Below are positions 1 to 6,327 of a DNA stretch of 6,327 nt, in pieces. The stretch's first letter is position 1. Every line of letters begins with the position of its first letter. The notes under the pieces are model-generated. The model was given only the letters and a program-made list of their open reading frames with translations. It searched no databases and had not been told where the DNA came from. The translations under genes and the position numbers were made by a program. Source of the DNA: Bacteroidota bacterium (GTDB taxonomy: Bacteria > Bacteroidota > Bacteroidia > Flavobacteriales > Flavobacteriaceae); contig SBFL01000355.1 in the NCBI GenBank assembly GCA_006227965.1, forward strand, positions 1-6,327. The letters are read 5' to 3'.

Positions 1-31
1 GTAAGGGGTCTTTCCTGCCAAACCATGCCAT
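1..31 (-). CDS. possible 5' end of an unidentified minus-strand gene, cut by the window edge
   Basis: Reading the minus strand from an ATG at 31 gives MAWFGRKDPL before the window ends. An in-frame TAA lies four codons upstream, so this ATG would be the first one available in its frame. A purine-rich AAGGAGG lies about 19 bases upstream, which is too far for a normal ribosome binding site. A second ATG at 26 in another frame would give a different protein, so the start is not settled. Ten residues are too few to assign a family. The opening MAWF resembles the start of flavobacterial AccD (acetyl-CoA carboxylase beta subunit), but the following residues do not clearly continue that match, so no function is assigned. 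The gene would lie behind the hppA terminator and need its own promoter, for which I see no convincing motif. Confidence 0.25.
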   Translation of the reverse strand, partial: MAWFGRKDPL

Positions 32-70
32 GCTGCTAAATTACAAATAACCTCCTTCCCGTACTCCCAT

Positions 71-102
71 AAAAAAACCCCGGACCAAAAGGACCGGGGT
101 TT
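71..102 (-). terminator. rho-independent terminator of hppA
   Basis: Bases 75-83 (AAACCCCGG) pair perfectly with 94-102 (CCGGGGTTT). Inside them is one mismatch (84/93), then a further 2-bp CC/GG stem closed by a four-base loop (87-90). On the minus strand the hairpin is followed at once by seven Ts (71-77). It starts 22 bases after the hppA stop codon, the expected place for an intrinsic terminator. On the plus strand the hairpin is followed by an interrupted T-rich run (100-112), so weak activity in the other direction is possible, but no plus-strand gene is seen here to need it. Confidence 0.9.
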
Positions 103-123
103 ATATTATTTTAAGGGGAGCGC

Positions 124-2550
124 TTACTGTCTGGTCTCCTCTACTTTGATCTCCTGAATGACCTTTCCGGCAGCATCCACTTCCTTGATGGCTTCCAGTT
201 GTGCCATTACTTCGGCCTTGGTCCCGCGGATCGTCTTTTCATCCACGGTTTTCTCACCATCCTTGGTGGTCGTGGTGGTCACATAGGCAGTGAACATTTC
301 GTCCTCACCTGCTTCCATCTTTACCTCTACCTGACGGGTCATCTCAGTTTTTGCACTGGTTTCTGCATAGGCTGTGACTTCTTCGGCAGAGAGCGCAATA
401 CTGGGGGCAATCACCAGGGCGACCACGGAGATGAGCTTCAGAAGGATGTTCAGAGAAGGGCCGGAGGTATCCTTAAAGGGGTCCCCAACCGTATCACCGA
501 CAACAGCCGCTTTGTGGGCATCCGTTCCTTTACGGCCCTGTTCCTCTATCATTTTCTTGGCATTGTCCCAGGCACCACCGGCGTTCGACTGGAAGATCGC
601 CATCAGGACACCGGCTGAGGTAACACCGGCCAGCAAGCCGCCAAGCATTTCAGCACCGCCGATAAATCCGATCGCAACCGGTACGGCAATCGCCAGTAAT
701 CCAGGTAATACCATCTCACGGATAGAGGCATTCGTGGAAATCTCAACGCACTTTTCATATTCTGCCTTACCGTCTGCGGCATCGAAGATTTTCCGGTCTT
801 CTTCAGAGGCCTTACTCATATCCGAATCGTACTTGCGCATTACATTCAGCGCAGCTTCGAGTTCCGGGATGCTGTGGAACTGGCGCCGGACCTCTTCGAT
901 CATCGCCATGGCCGCACGGCCCACGGCATTCATAGAAAGTGCTGAGAATACGAAGGGCAGCATGGCTCCAATCAACAGCCCCGCCATAATTTCGGGCCGT
1001 GAAACATCGATGGCGGTTACCCTGGCCGTCTGCATAAAGGCTGCAAAAAGCGCCAGGGCAGTAAGGGCAGCAGAAGCAATCGCAAATCCTTTACCGATGG
1101 CGGCAGTAGTATTCCCCACAGCATCGAGTTTATCTGTACGTTCGCGTACTTCTTTCGGAAGTTCTGCCATTTCGGCAATCCCCCCTGCATTATCTGAAAT
1201 AGGGCCATAGGCATCCACAGCCAACTGTATCCCGGTGTTCGCCAGCATTCCAACAGCGGCAATCGCAATACCGTAAAGTCCGGCAAAATGATGTGAAACA
1301 AGGATAGCAGCAGCGATCAGCAGAATTGGGATGGCGGTCGACATCATACCCACTCCAAGGCCTGCAATGATATTGGTGGCCGATCCTGTTTCGGACTGGC
1401 GGACGATCGATTTAACCGGTTTTGTACCTGTACCGGTATAATATTCGGTTACTTTTCCGACAAGAAGGCCGGCGATCAATCCTGCGATCGTCGCCCAGAA
1501 TACCCCCAGGGAGGTATAAACGGCTCCGTTTATGGTCCAGGATTCAGGCAGCATAGCCCTGATCAGGAAAAAGGAAACGATTAGGGTCAGGACCGCAGAT
1601 CCAAACTCACCTATATTGAGTGCCCTGTGGGGAGAACCACCGTCTTTCACTTTCACGAAGAAGGTCCCGATAATCGACATCACGATCCCCGCACCGGCCA
1701 GGGCCAGGGGGAGGTATACCGCACCCAAACCGTTAAAGGCCTCCTGGAATTCGGGCATTCCCACAAACGCAGCGCCCAGTACCATGGTTCCGATGATGGA
1801 GCCCACATATGATTCAAAAAGGTCTGCCCCCATCCCTGCGACATCACCTACGTTGTCCCCAACATTATCCGCAATGGTGGCTGGGTTCAGAGGGTGGTCT
1901 TCAGGGATTCCGGCTTCTACCTTGCCCACCAGGTCAGCCCCTACATCTGCCGCCTTGGTATAAATACCGCCGCCCACACGTGCAAAGAGGGCAATCGAAG
2001 AAGCGCCGAGTGAAAATCCGGAAAGCACGTTCAGCACCATGGCGATACCCTCTACGGTGCCGGTGCCACCTTCCCAGTTAAGGCTGCTATAAAACATGAA
2101 CAAACCGCTAAGGCCCAATACTCCCAGGCCCACAACACCCATTCCCATAACGGAACCTCCTGCAAAGGCCACTTCAAGGGCTTTGCCTAGGGAGGTCCGG
2201 GCGGCATTGGTGGTGCGAACATTGGCTTTGGTAGCTACTTTCATACCGATAAACCCGGCAAGGGCAGAACATATGGCGCCCACGATAAAGGAAACGGCAA
2301 CCATCCCATTGGATCCGGCCTCATTTTGTCCCTTGAAGAACAACAAAACGGCTACTGCCGCCACAAAAATGGCGAGGATACGGTATTCAGCCTTGAGGAA
2401 AGACATTGCCCCGTCCGCTATATTCTTTGCGATACGGACCATTTTTGCATCCCCTTCGTCCTGCTTGGAAACCCATGCATTCTTCACCCATACGAAGAGG
2501 AGGCCCAGCAGTCCAAAGACCCATAAATAATTCACGATTTGTTCCATCAT
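124..2550 (-). CDS. hppA: membrane-bound ion-translocating inorganic pyrophosphatase (K+-dependent type)
   Basis: This inner-membrane enzyme hydrolyses pyrophosphate to two phosphates and uses the energy to pump H+ and/or Na+ out of the cytoplasm. The 808-residue product is hydrophobic throughout with many membrane helices (the family has 16). Family signatures are plain: DVGADLVGK at 202-210, the acidic [15 protein letters not shown] at 222-236 (Asp228, 232, 236), GMGADLFES at 239-247 with Asp243 and the ion-gate Glu246, and [14 protein letters not shown] at 685-698. [10 protein letters not shown] at 479-488 has Ala483 and Gly486, where K+-independent enzymes carry Lys and Thr, so K+ dependence is predicted. 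The pumped ion cannot be decided by eye. Two parts are unusual: a loop enlarged by about 25 residues (within 559-600) and a polar tail after the last helix (721-808). The start is MM at 2550; either Met would serve. A TAnnTTTG promoter lies 30-37 bases upstream and a strong terminator follows, so the gene is probably transcribed alone. Confidence 0.97.
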   Translation of the reverse strand: MMEQIVNYLWVFGLLGLLFVWVKNAWVSKQDEGDAKMVRIAKNIADGAMSFLKAEYRILAIFVAAVAVLLFFKGQNEAGSNGMVAVSFIVGAICSALAGFIGMKVATKANVRTTNAARTSLGKALEVAFAGGSVMGMGVVGLGVLGLSGLFMFYSSLNWEGGTGTVEGIAMVLNVLSGFSLGASSIALFARVGGGIYTKAADVGADLVGKVEAGIPEDHPLNPATIADNVGDNVGDVAGMGADLFESYVGSIIGTMVLGAAFVGMPEFQEAFNGLGAVYLPLALAGAGIVMSIIGTFFVKVKDGGSPHRALNIGEFGSAVLTLIVSFFLIRAMLPESWTINGAVYTSLGVFWATIAGLIAGLLVGKVTEYYTGTGTKPVKSIVRQSETGSATNIIAGLGVGMMSTAIPILLIAAAILVSHHFAGLYGIAIAAVGMLANTGIQLAVDAYGPISDNAGGIAEMAELPKEVRERTDKLDAVGNTTAAIGKGFAIASAALTALALFAAFMQTARVTAIDVSRPEIMAGLLIGAMLPFVFSALSMNAVGRAAMAMIEEVRRQFHSIPELEAALNVMRKYDSDMSKASEEDRKIFDAADGKAEYEKCVEISTNASIREMVLPGLLAIAVPVAIGFIGGAEMLGGLLAGVTSAGVLMAIFQSNAGGAWDNAKKMIEEQGRKGTDAHKAAVVGDTVGDPFKDTSGPSLNILLKLISVVALVIAPSIALSAEEVTAYAETSAKTEMTRQVEVKMEAGEDEMFTAYVTTTTTKDGEKTVDEKTIRGTKAEVMAQLEAIKEVDAAGKVIQEIKVEETRQ

Positions 2551-2553
2551 GTC

Positions 2554-2569
2554 AGTTATTTAGTTATTT
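2554..2569. repeat. tandem 8-bp direct repeat in the hppA 5' leader
   Basis: AGTTATTT occurs twice back to back at 2554-2561 and 2562-2569. On the minus strand this gives an A/T-rich TAAATAACTAAATAACT just before the hppA start codon. No Shine-Dalgarno sequence is present there. A/T-rich, unstructured leaders are common ahead of well-translated Bacteroidota genes, so the repeat may only reflect that composition. Confidence 0.6.
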
Positions 2570-2579
2570 AAAGCGGCTG

Positions 2580-2587
2580 CAAAAGTA
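2580..2587 (-). promoter_or_regulatory. Bacteroidota-type -7 promoter element for hppA
   Basis: On the minus strand these bases read TACTTTTG, a perfect match to the Bacteroidota sigma-ABfr -7 consensus TAnnTTTG, followed by CAGCC, a common continuation in this phylum. About 19 bases upstream is a T-rich GTGTTTTC that could act as a weak -33 element, although it lacks the usual TTG. Transcription would begin near 2573, giving a leader of roughly 20-25 bases before the hppA ATG at 2550. The distance, strand and sequence all fit. Confidence 0.75.
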
Positions 2588-2646
2588 GGAAAAGGGGTTG
2601 GAATATGAAAACACTTTTTGGGGGTGCAAAAGCCGGGGTTTCGTTT

Positions 2647-2668
2647 CCCTTGAAAAGGGCCGTGGCCC
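2647..2668 (-). terminator. weak hairpin(s) behind the DUF5686 gene, possible terminator
   Basis: Just after the stop codon at 2675-2677, bases 2657-2660 (GGGC) can pair with 2665-2668 (GCCC), followed on the minus strand by only four Ts (2653-2656). An alternative hairpin using some of the same bases pairs CCCTT (2647-2651) with AAGGG (2655-2659). The two cannot form together. The stems are short and the T run is poor, so termination here is possible but may leak into hppA. Confidence 0.3.
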
Positions 2669-2674
2669 GAACCT

Positions 2675-5179
2675 TTAGAAATGGATGCCGAAGGTTCCGG
2701 TCACGCTGAATGGCCGGGCACCCGGATTTTCAAGATAATTGCCCCTGAAATTGAAATCGACCCGAAACAACTTGAAGATGTTTCCGATACCAAAGGAATA
2801 CTCCCAGTAGATTTTTTCGTCAGGTGACTGCAGGGGGATGTTGGTCGGGCTGCTAAGCAGGCGGTTCTCTTCGGAAAGCTCACCCCATACCCCGCGCAAC
2901 CCGACAAATTCCCTCAGGTTAAGGTCCCTCAGCAGGGGGATACGCGACAAAAGGCGTCCGTTGAAATTATGTTCCAGGTGCATGGAGGTGTAGGTATCCG
3001 TGACAAATTCGTAAAAATCGAGGTTCGGAAATGCATTGAAGATGGTGAAATAGGTTTGGTTGCCGGGAACCACGCTCAGGAGCCCGAGGGGTACTTCTCC
3101 AAAGGTCTTACCCATTTCCACAGACGTCGTCAACCTTCCAAAGCCCCCTATCTGCCAGGGCTTGGTATAGGAAAATTGAAGTTTCCTGTAATCGAAATCA
3201 CTTTGCAGGAACCCCTTCATCCCATTGGTGTAGACCAGCAACAAGGTACTGTAGTCGTCGTTGATGTCCCTTCGCTCCACCCCGTAGCCTATTGTGCGGC
3301 GTCCTGGGGTGTACAATAAGGTGGTGATCAGGTCGAACTGCCTGATCTCGGAGGAAATCCCCCCTGGCGCTTCCGGGTCCAGGTAATCGAGACTAAAGGA
3401 GTCGGGCAGGGCGGATTTCAGCGTCCGGAAAGACGTCCCGAAGCGCACCCGCAGGTTTTTTACGGGTTCGGCCTGAAGCACCAGGGTGCTAAGATTGATG
3501 TTCGTCAGCCGATCATTGGAGCCCACAGTCAGGATATTCCCCGAGGCTATGCTCCTTCCAAGGACATCTGTGGTGGCCGTCAGGCTCAATCCCAGCTGTT
3601 CAATATCCCTGCGGTTTCCCCCCGAGAGGATCAACCGGTTTTTACGGTCCAGGAGAATTTTGCCCGAAGCCCCGTATTTAAATTTGTGGTCCGTAAACCC
3701 ATAGGCACCGTAGAACTGCAGGCGCCAGGGGTCGTTTTGCCCGAAGTACGTCCTGACACCGCCCCGAAGGCGTATCCCTTCGGCATCGTTGTACCCGAAA
3801 TAACTGTAGATATCCCCTATATCGATATTCCACTTGTCGATTTCTATGTATCCCGACCCCAATATACTCGCCAGGTAGTAATAGGTTTGGAACCTGGGCA
3901 CGGTCCTCAGGGTATCCAGCATGGCATATACAGCACTTTCGTCCTTGCTCAGGGGTTCCAGACGGTTGGTTTCCCAAAACGATTCGTCCTTTTCCATCAC
4001 TTCGGTGCCGAATGGGTCCGTCCGCTGCTGGTAAAAGGAGCCGGGATGCTCCTGGTCAAAAGTGTAATTGTCGTAAATAGTCGTGCGCTTGCCGTAAACC
4101 CCCTTGGATTCCTCCTTCTTTTTCAAAGCGAAATCGGTAAGCATGTAGTCCCGCTTCAGGAGGAATACCGAATCAGAAAGCACATCGAACTCCTGTTCTA
4201 TGTAGATTTCCTTTACCCAGTTGATGTTCGCGCTTTTGGTAACCTGCAGGTTGATCTCTTTTATGGCGAAAGTGGAATCGTTTACCCAGAAATCGCCTTT
4301 AAAAGTGAGTTCATTTTTTCGCCTGGGGTAATAAATGATGTTGTAACACCACTTATCCTCAATGAACGCGCTGTCCGCCAGGACGTAGTTATAGGTGTCT
4401 ATCCCTGTGCGGGAAAGCGGGCTGGTAAAGCTCTTGTCAAAGAATTTTAAATAGTTATCGTAAATGTCGTAGGGTGCATAGAGGTCCTGCACAAAGGCAA
4501 TGATCGCCTGGTTATTACTGAATCCGGAATTCCGGTTCCCCAGCAGTACCCGCTTTTCCAGATTAAGATTGTTGTCCCCGTATACCTTGGTGAATTTTTC
4601 GTTCAAAAAGACAGGCAGATAGGTCTTCCCCGTGATCCGGGAGGTATCCAGGTCCTCGAAAATGAATTCCATCCCTTTGAAAAGGCGGCTTTTCATAAGG
4701 GCACTGTCTATGGTGTTCAGGTCAAATTCAATCTTCTCGTATTCATCGTACCGGTACTGGCTGAATTTGCGCAGGCCGTTTTCCCCTTTCTTTGCCCAGA
4801 TCTTTCGCAGGATTTCAATGGCCGGGTTGTTTTTTTTGGGTTGTTTTCCCACAAACAGGATCACCTCATCGAGTTGCTCCCCTTCTATGAGAACGATATT
4901 CAGGTTTAGATTGACCCGGCGAAGCAGGGGGATTTCCATTTTCGCATACCCGACAAAAGACACCAGGAGGGTATCATAGCGGCTTTGCGATTCCAGATAA
5001 AAACTGCCATTCTCATTGGTAATGGTCCCCTCGTTTGAATTCTTGAAAAGCACATTTGCAAAGGCCACCGGGTCCCCTAACTCATCAACAACCAGCCCGC
5101 CAACCTTGGTCTGCGCCAACGCCAGGGAGGTCACCCAAAAAAGCAACATCGGAAGCAGTCTCTGCATCTTTAATAGCAT
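2675..5179 (-). CDS. outer-membrane protein with CarboxypepD_reg-like and DUF5686 domains
   Basis: Biochemical role unknown. The family is typical of Bacteroidota and is annotated as DUF5686 with a carboxypeptidase-regulatory-like domain. From the Met at 5179 the product is 834 residues. It opens with a signal peptide: MLLKMQR, then the hydrophobic LLPMLLFWVTSLALA, with cleavage likely near residues 22-23. Residues about 26-109 form a beta-sandwich with the usual features (GLVVDELGDPVAFANVLFKN, then GTITNENGSFYLES and LLVSFVGY). About 115-395 is the DUF5686 core, rich in aromatic and charged residues. About 445 to the end alternates polar and hydrophobic strands like an outer-membrane barrel and finishes in GTFGIHF, a terminal Phe as barrel-assembly signals have. 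The frame is open back to an ATG at 5284 (869 residues), but that would place a polar 35-residue stretch before the signal peptide; the Met at 5167 is a further option. It lies 145 bases behind pdhB with no clear terminator between, so co-transcription is possible. Confidence 0.9.
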   Translation of the reverse strand: MLLKMQRLLPMLLFWVTSLALAQTKVGGLVVDELGDPVAFANVLFKNSNEGTITNENGSFYLESQSRYDTLLVSFVGYAKMEIPLLRRVNLNLNIVLIEGEQLDEVILFVGKQPKKNNPAIEILRKIWAKKGENGLRKFSQYRYDEYEKIEFDLNTIDSALMKSRLFKGMEFIFEDLDTSRITGKTYLPVFLNEKFTKVYGDNNLNLEKRVLLGNRNSGFSNNQAIIAFVQDLYAPYDIYDNYLKFFDKSFTSPLSRTGIDTYNYVLADSAFIEDKWCYNIIYYPRRKNELTFKGDFWVNDSTFAIKEINLQVTKSANINWVKEIYIEQEFDVLSDSVFLLKRDYMLTDFALKKKEESKGVYGKRTTIYDNYTFDQEHPGSFYQQRTDPFGTEVMEKDESFWETNRLEPLSKDESAVYAMLDTLRTVPRFQTYYYLASILGSGYIEIDKWNIDIGDIYSYFGYNDAEGIRLRGGVRTYFGQNDPWRLQFYGAYGFTDHKFKYGASGKILLDRKNRLILSGGNRRDIEQLGLSLTATTDVLGRSIASGNILTVGSNDRLTNINLSTLVLQAEPVKNLRVRFGTSFRTLKSALPDSFSLDYLDPEAPGGISSEIRQFDLITTLLYTPGRRTIGYGVERRDINDDYSTLLLVYTNGMKGFLQSDFDYRKLQFSYTKPWQIGGFGRLTTSVEMGKTFGEVPLGLLSVVPGNQTYFTIFNAFPNLDFYEFVTDTYTSMHLEHNFNGRLLSRIPLLRDLNLREFVGLRGVWGELSEENRLLSSPTNIPLQSPDEKIYWEYSFGIGNIFKLFRVDFNFRGNYLENPGARPFSVTGTFGIHF

Positions 5180-5324
5180 TAACAGGGGTTTGCCAGTGCG
5201 CTGAGCTACCGGATTGGTTCGTAAATAAGGTTTAGGGAGTAAAAATGGGATCGTATACGAATCTTTATGAGGCTGCTTTCCCATTAGTCGGGAACGCTTG
5301 GATAAGGTTACAATCGATACCGTC
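5180..5324 (-). other. leader/intergenic region between pdhB and the DUF5686 gene
   Basis: This is 145 bases if the DUF5686 protein starts at 5179. It contains no intrinsic terminator with a T tract and no perfect TAnnTTTG element; the nearest matches have two mismatches. A small 5-bp hairpin (5278-5282 with 5290-5294) sits around the upstream ATG at 5284. A 10-bp palindrome lies at 5251-5260. The lack of both terminator and promoter motifs favours read-through from pdhB, but a divergent promoter cannot be excluded. Confidence 0.5.
5251..5260. repeat. perfect 10-bp palindrome TCGTATACGA
   Basis: The ten bases equal their own reverse complement, and the symmetry breaks at the next base on each side. 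With no central loop it would not make a good RNA hairpin, but it could be a small dimer-binding operator ahead of the DUF5686 gene. A palindrome of this size can also arise by chance, and no second copy was noticed in the window. Confidence 0.3.
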
Positions 5325-6302
5325 TTATTTGTATAAAACTTTCTTAACAGCCCTGATCACATCCTCGCTGTTGGGCAACCATTCTTCCAGCAGTACGGGG
5401 GAATACGGGGCTGGGGTATCGGCCGTGTTGATTTTGACAATGGGCGCATCAAGAAAGTCAAAAGCCTTATCCTGAACCTGGTAGGTGATTTCAGTGGCCA
5501 CATTGCCAAACGGCCATGCCTCCTCCAGAATGACCAGGCGGTTGGTTTTCCTGACAGACTTCAGAATGGCGTCGTAGTCCATCGGACGAACGGTCCGCAA
5601 ATCGATAATTTCACAGGATATCCCCTCTTTCTCCAGGGACTCGGCCGCCGCATAGGCTTCTTTGATGATCTTGCCGAAGGACACAATGGTAACATCGGTT
5701 CCTTCCCTTTTTACTTCGGCCACCCCCAGGGGTATCGTATACTCTCCTTCCGGCACCTCGCCTTTATCCCCATACATCTGTTCAGATTCCATAAAGATTA
5801 CCGGATCGTCGTCCCGAATGGCCGATTTCAACAGTCCTTTTGCATCCTTCGGATTCGAGGGAACAACCACCTTCAGCCCCGGACAGTTGGCGAACCAACT
5901 TTCAAAGGCCTGAGAGTGTGTGGCCGCCAGCTGCCCTGCAGAGGCCGTGGGACCCCGGAAGACAATGGGAATATTGAACTGCCCACCTGACATCTGTCGC
6001 ATCTTGGCTGCGTTGTTGATGATCTGGTCAATCCCCACCAGGGAGAAATTGAAGGTCATGAATTCGATGATCGGCCGGTTGCCATTCATGGCGGAACCAA
6101 CACCAATCCCGGCAAAACCGAGCTCCGAGATCGGCGTATCCAGGACCCGCTGAGGGCCGAATTCATCGAGCATGCCCTTGGAAGCCTTGTATGCGCCATT
6201 GTACTCGGCGACTTCCTCGCCCATCAGATAGATGGATTCATCGCGCCTCATCTCCTCAGACATGGCTTCTGCTATCGCTTCTCTGAATTGTATGGTCTTC
6301 AT
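5325..6302 (-). CDS. pdhB: pyruvate dehydrogenase E1 component, beta subunit
   Basis: This is the beta half of the thiamine-diphosphate-dependent E1 heterotetramer (EC 1.2.4.1). E1 decarboxylates pyruvate and passes the acetyl group to the lipoyl arm of E2, feeding acetyl-CoA into the TCA cycle and lipid synthesis in the cytoplasm. The 325 residues match the usual length of bacterial E1-beta. Residues about 4-180 form the pyrimidine-binding transketolase fold, with GEEVAEYNGAYK at 28-39, DTPISELGFAG at 55-65 (Glu60 is the expected cofactor-activating Glu), EFMTFNF at 80-86 and the HSQ at 129-131. About 196-315 is the transketolase C-terminal domain, with IDLRTVRPMD at 233-242 and EEAWPFGNVATEI at 260-272. 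These closely follow mitochondrial PDHB, which favours pyruvate over branched-chain oxoacid dehydrogenase. The start at 6302 yields the standard MKTIQFREAI opening. No pdhA or E2 gene is visible, although only 25 bases lie upstream. No Shine-Dalgarno site is seen. Confidence 0.96.
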   Translation of the reverse strand: MKTIQFREAIAEAMSEEMRRDESIYLMGEEVAEYNGAYKASKGMLDEFGPQRVLDTPISELGFAGIGVGSAMNGNRPIIEFMTFNFSLVGIDQIINNAAKMRQMSGGQFNIPIVFRGPTASAGQLAATHSQAFESWFANCPGLKVVVPSNPKDAKGLLKSAIRDDDPVIFMESEQMYGDKGEVPEGEYTIPLGVAEVKREGTDVTIVSFGKIIKEAYAAAESLEKEGISCEIIDLRTVRPMDYDAILKSVRKTNRLVILEEAWPFGNVATEITYQVQDKAFDFLDAPIVKINTADTPAPYSPVLLEEWLPNSEDVIRAVKKVLYK

Positions 6303-6327
6303 GAATGTGCTTTAATCTCAGGTTTTT

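Noticed and set aside
374..1210. Long open frame of 278 codons on the plus strand.
   Set aside because: It lies wholly antisense to hppA, its product is low-complexity (Ser/Ala/Ile/Pro-rich) with no recognisable domain, and the minus-strand frame encodes an unmistakable conserved enzyme.
3686..4450. Open frame of 254 codons on the plus strand.
   Set aside because: It is antisense to the DUF5686 gene, which has a signal peptide, recognisable domains and a barrel-type C-terminus. The plus-strand product shows no family features, promoter or start context.
5178..5213. tRNA-like words on the minus strand: TCCGGTAGCTCAG (5201-5213) and, 15 bases on, CTGTTAAT (5178-5185), reminiscent of the D-arm start and anticodon loop of tRNA-Asn.
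   Set aside because: The second half of the D-stem is missing, the anticodon stem does not pair, and no T-arm or matching acceptor strand follows; the signal-peptide coding sequence begins instead. It is either chance similarity or at most a decayed fragment.
5278..5294. Hairpin TTCCC/GGGAA with a 7-base loop as a possible pdhB terminator.
   Set aside because: The stem is only 5 bp and no T run follows it on the minus strand.
5245..5475. Plus-strand open frame spanning the pdhB-DUF5686 junction.
   Set aside because: Most of it is antisense to the conserved 3' end of pdhB, and its product has no recognisable features.
1..6327. Possible mobile element, CRISPR array, toxin-antitoxin or defence locus.
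   Set aside because: No transposase or integrase, terminal inverted repeats, regularly spaced repeats or small gene pairs were seen; almost all of the window is occupied by three core or envelope genes.

Overview
The window looks like chromosomal DNA from a Bacteroidota bacterium, most likely a marine Flavobacteriaceae member with fairly high GC for that group. Three things point there. The pyruvate dehydrogenase E1-beta protein reads like the flavobacterial form. A CarboxypepD_reg-like plus DUF5686 outer-membrane protein, a family largely confined to Bacteroidota, is present. A Bacteroidota-type -7 promoter element (TAnnTTTG) precedes one gene, and no gene has a well-placed Shine-Dalgarno site. 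The lineage is an inference from recognition; no search was run.

All three complete genes lie on the minus strand, so transcription runs from high to low coordinates. First is pdhB (5325-6302), the E1 beta subunit of pyruvate dehydrogenase. A 145-base gap (5180-5324) with no visible terminator and no perfect promoter motif follows. Next is a large outer-membrane beta-barrel-type protein of the DUF5686 family (2675 to about 5179). Its longest possible reading frame starts at 5284, but the signal peptide supports an internal start. A 124-base intergenic region (2551-2674) holds a weak hairpin behind the DUF5686 gene and a clear TACTTTTG promoter element for the next gene. That gene is hppA (124-2550), a membrane-bound ion-pumping pyrophosphatase, which ends at a strong intrinsic terminator (71-102). 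The first 31 bases may hold the start of another minus-strand gene.

The content is mostly core metabolism and envelope biology: pyruvate to acetyl-CoA, a cell-surface protein of unknown role, and a pump that uses pyrophosphate hydrolysis to build an ion gradient. I see no mobile element, CRISPR array, RNA gene, phage gene or defence system, and nothing that amounts to a new biological system. The most interesting details are two additions to the pyrophosphatase: an 88-residue hydrophilic C-terminal tail (probably periplasmic) and an insert of about 25 residues in one cytoplasmic loop. The unassigned role of the DUF5686 protein next to pdhB is also worth noting.
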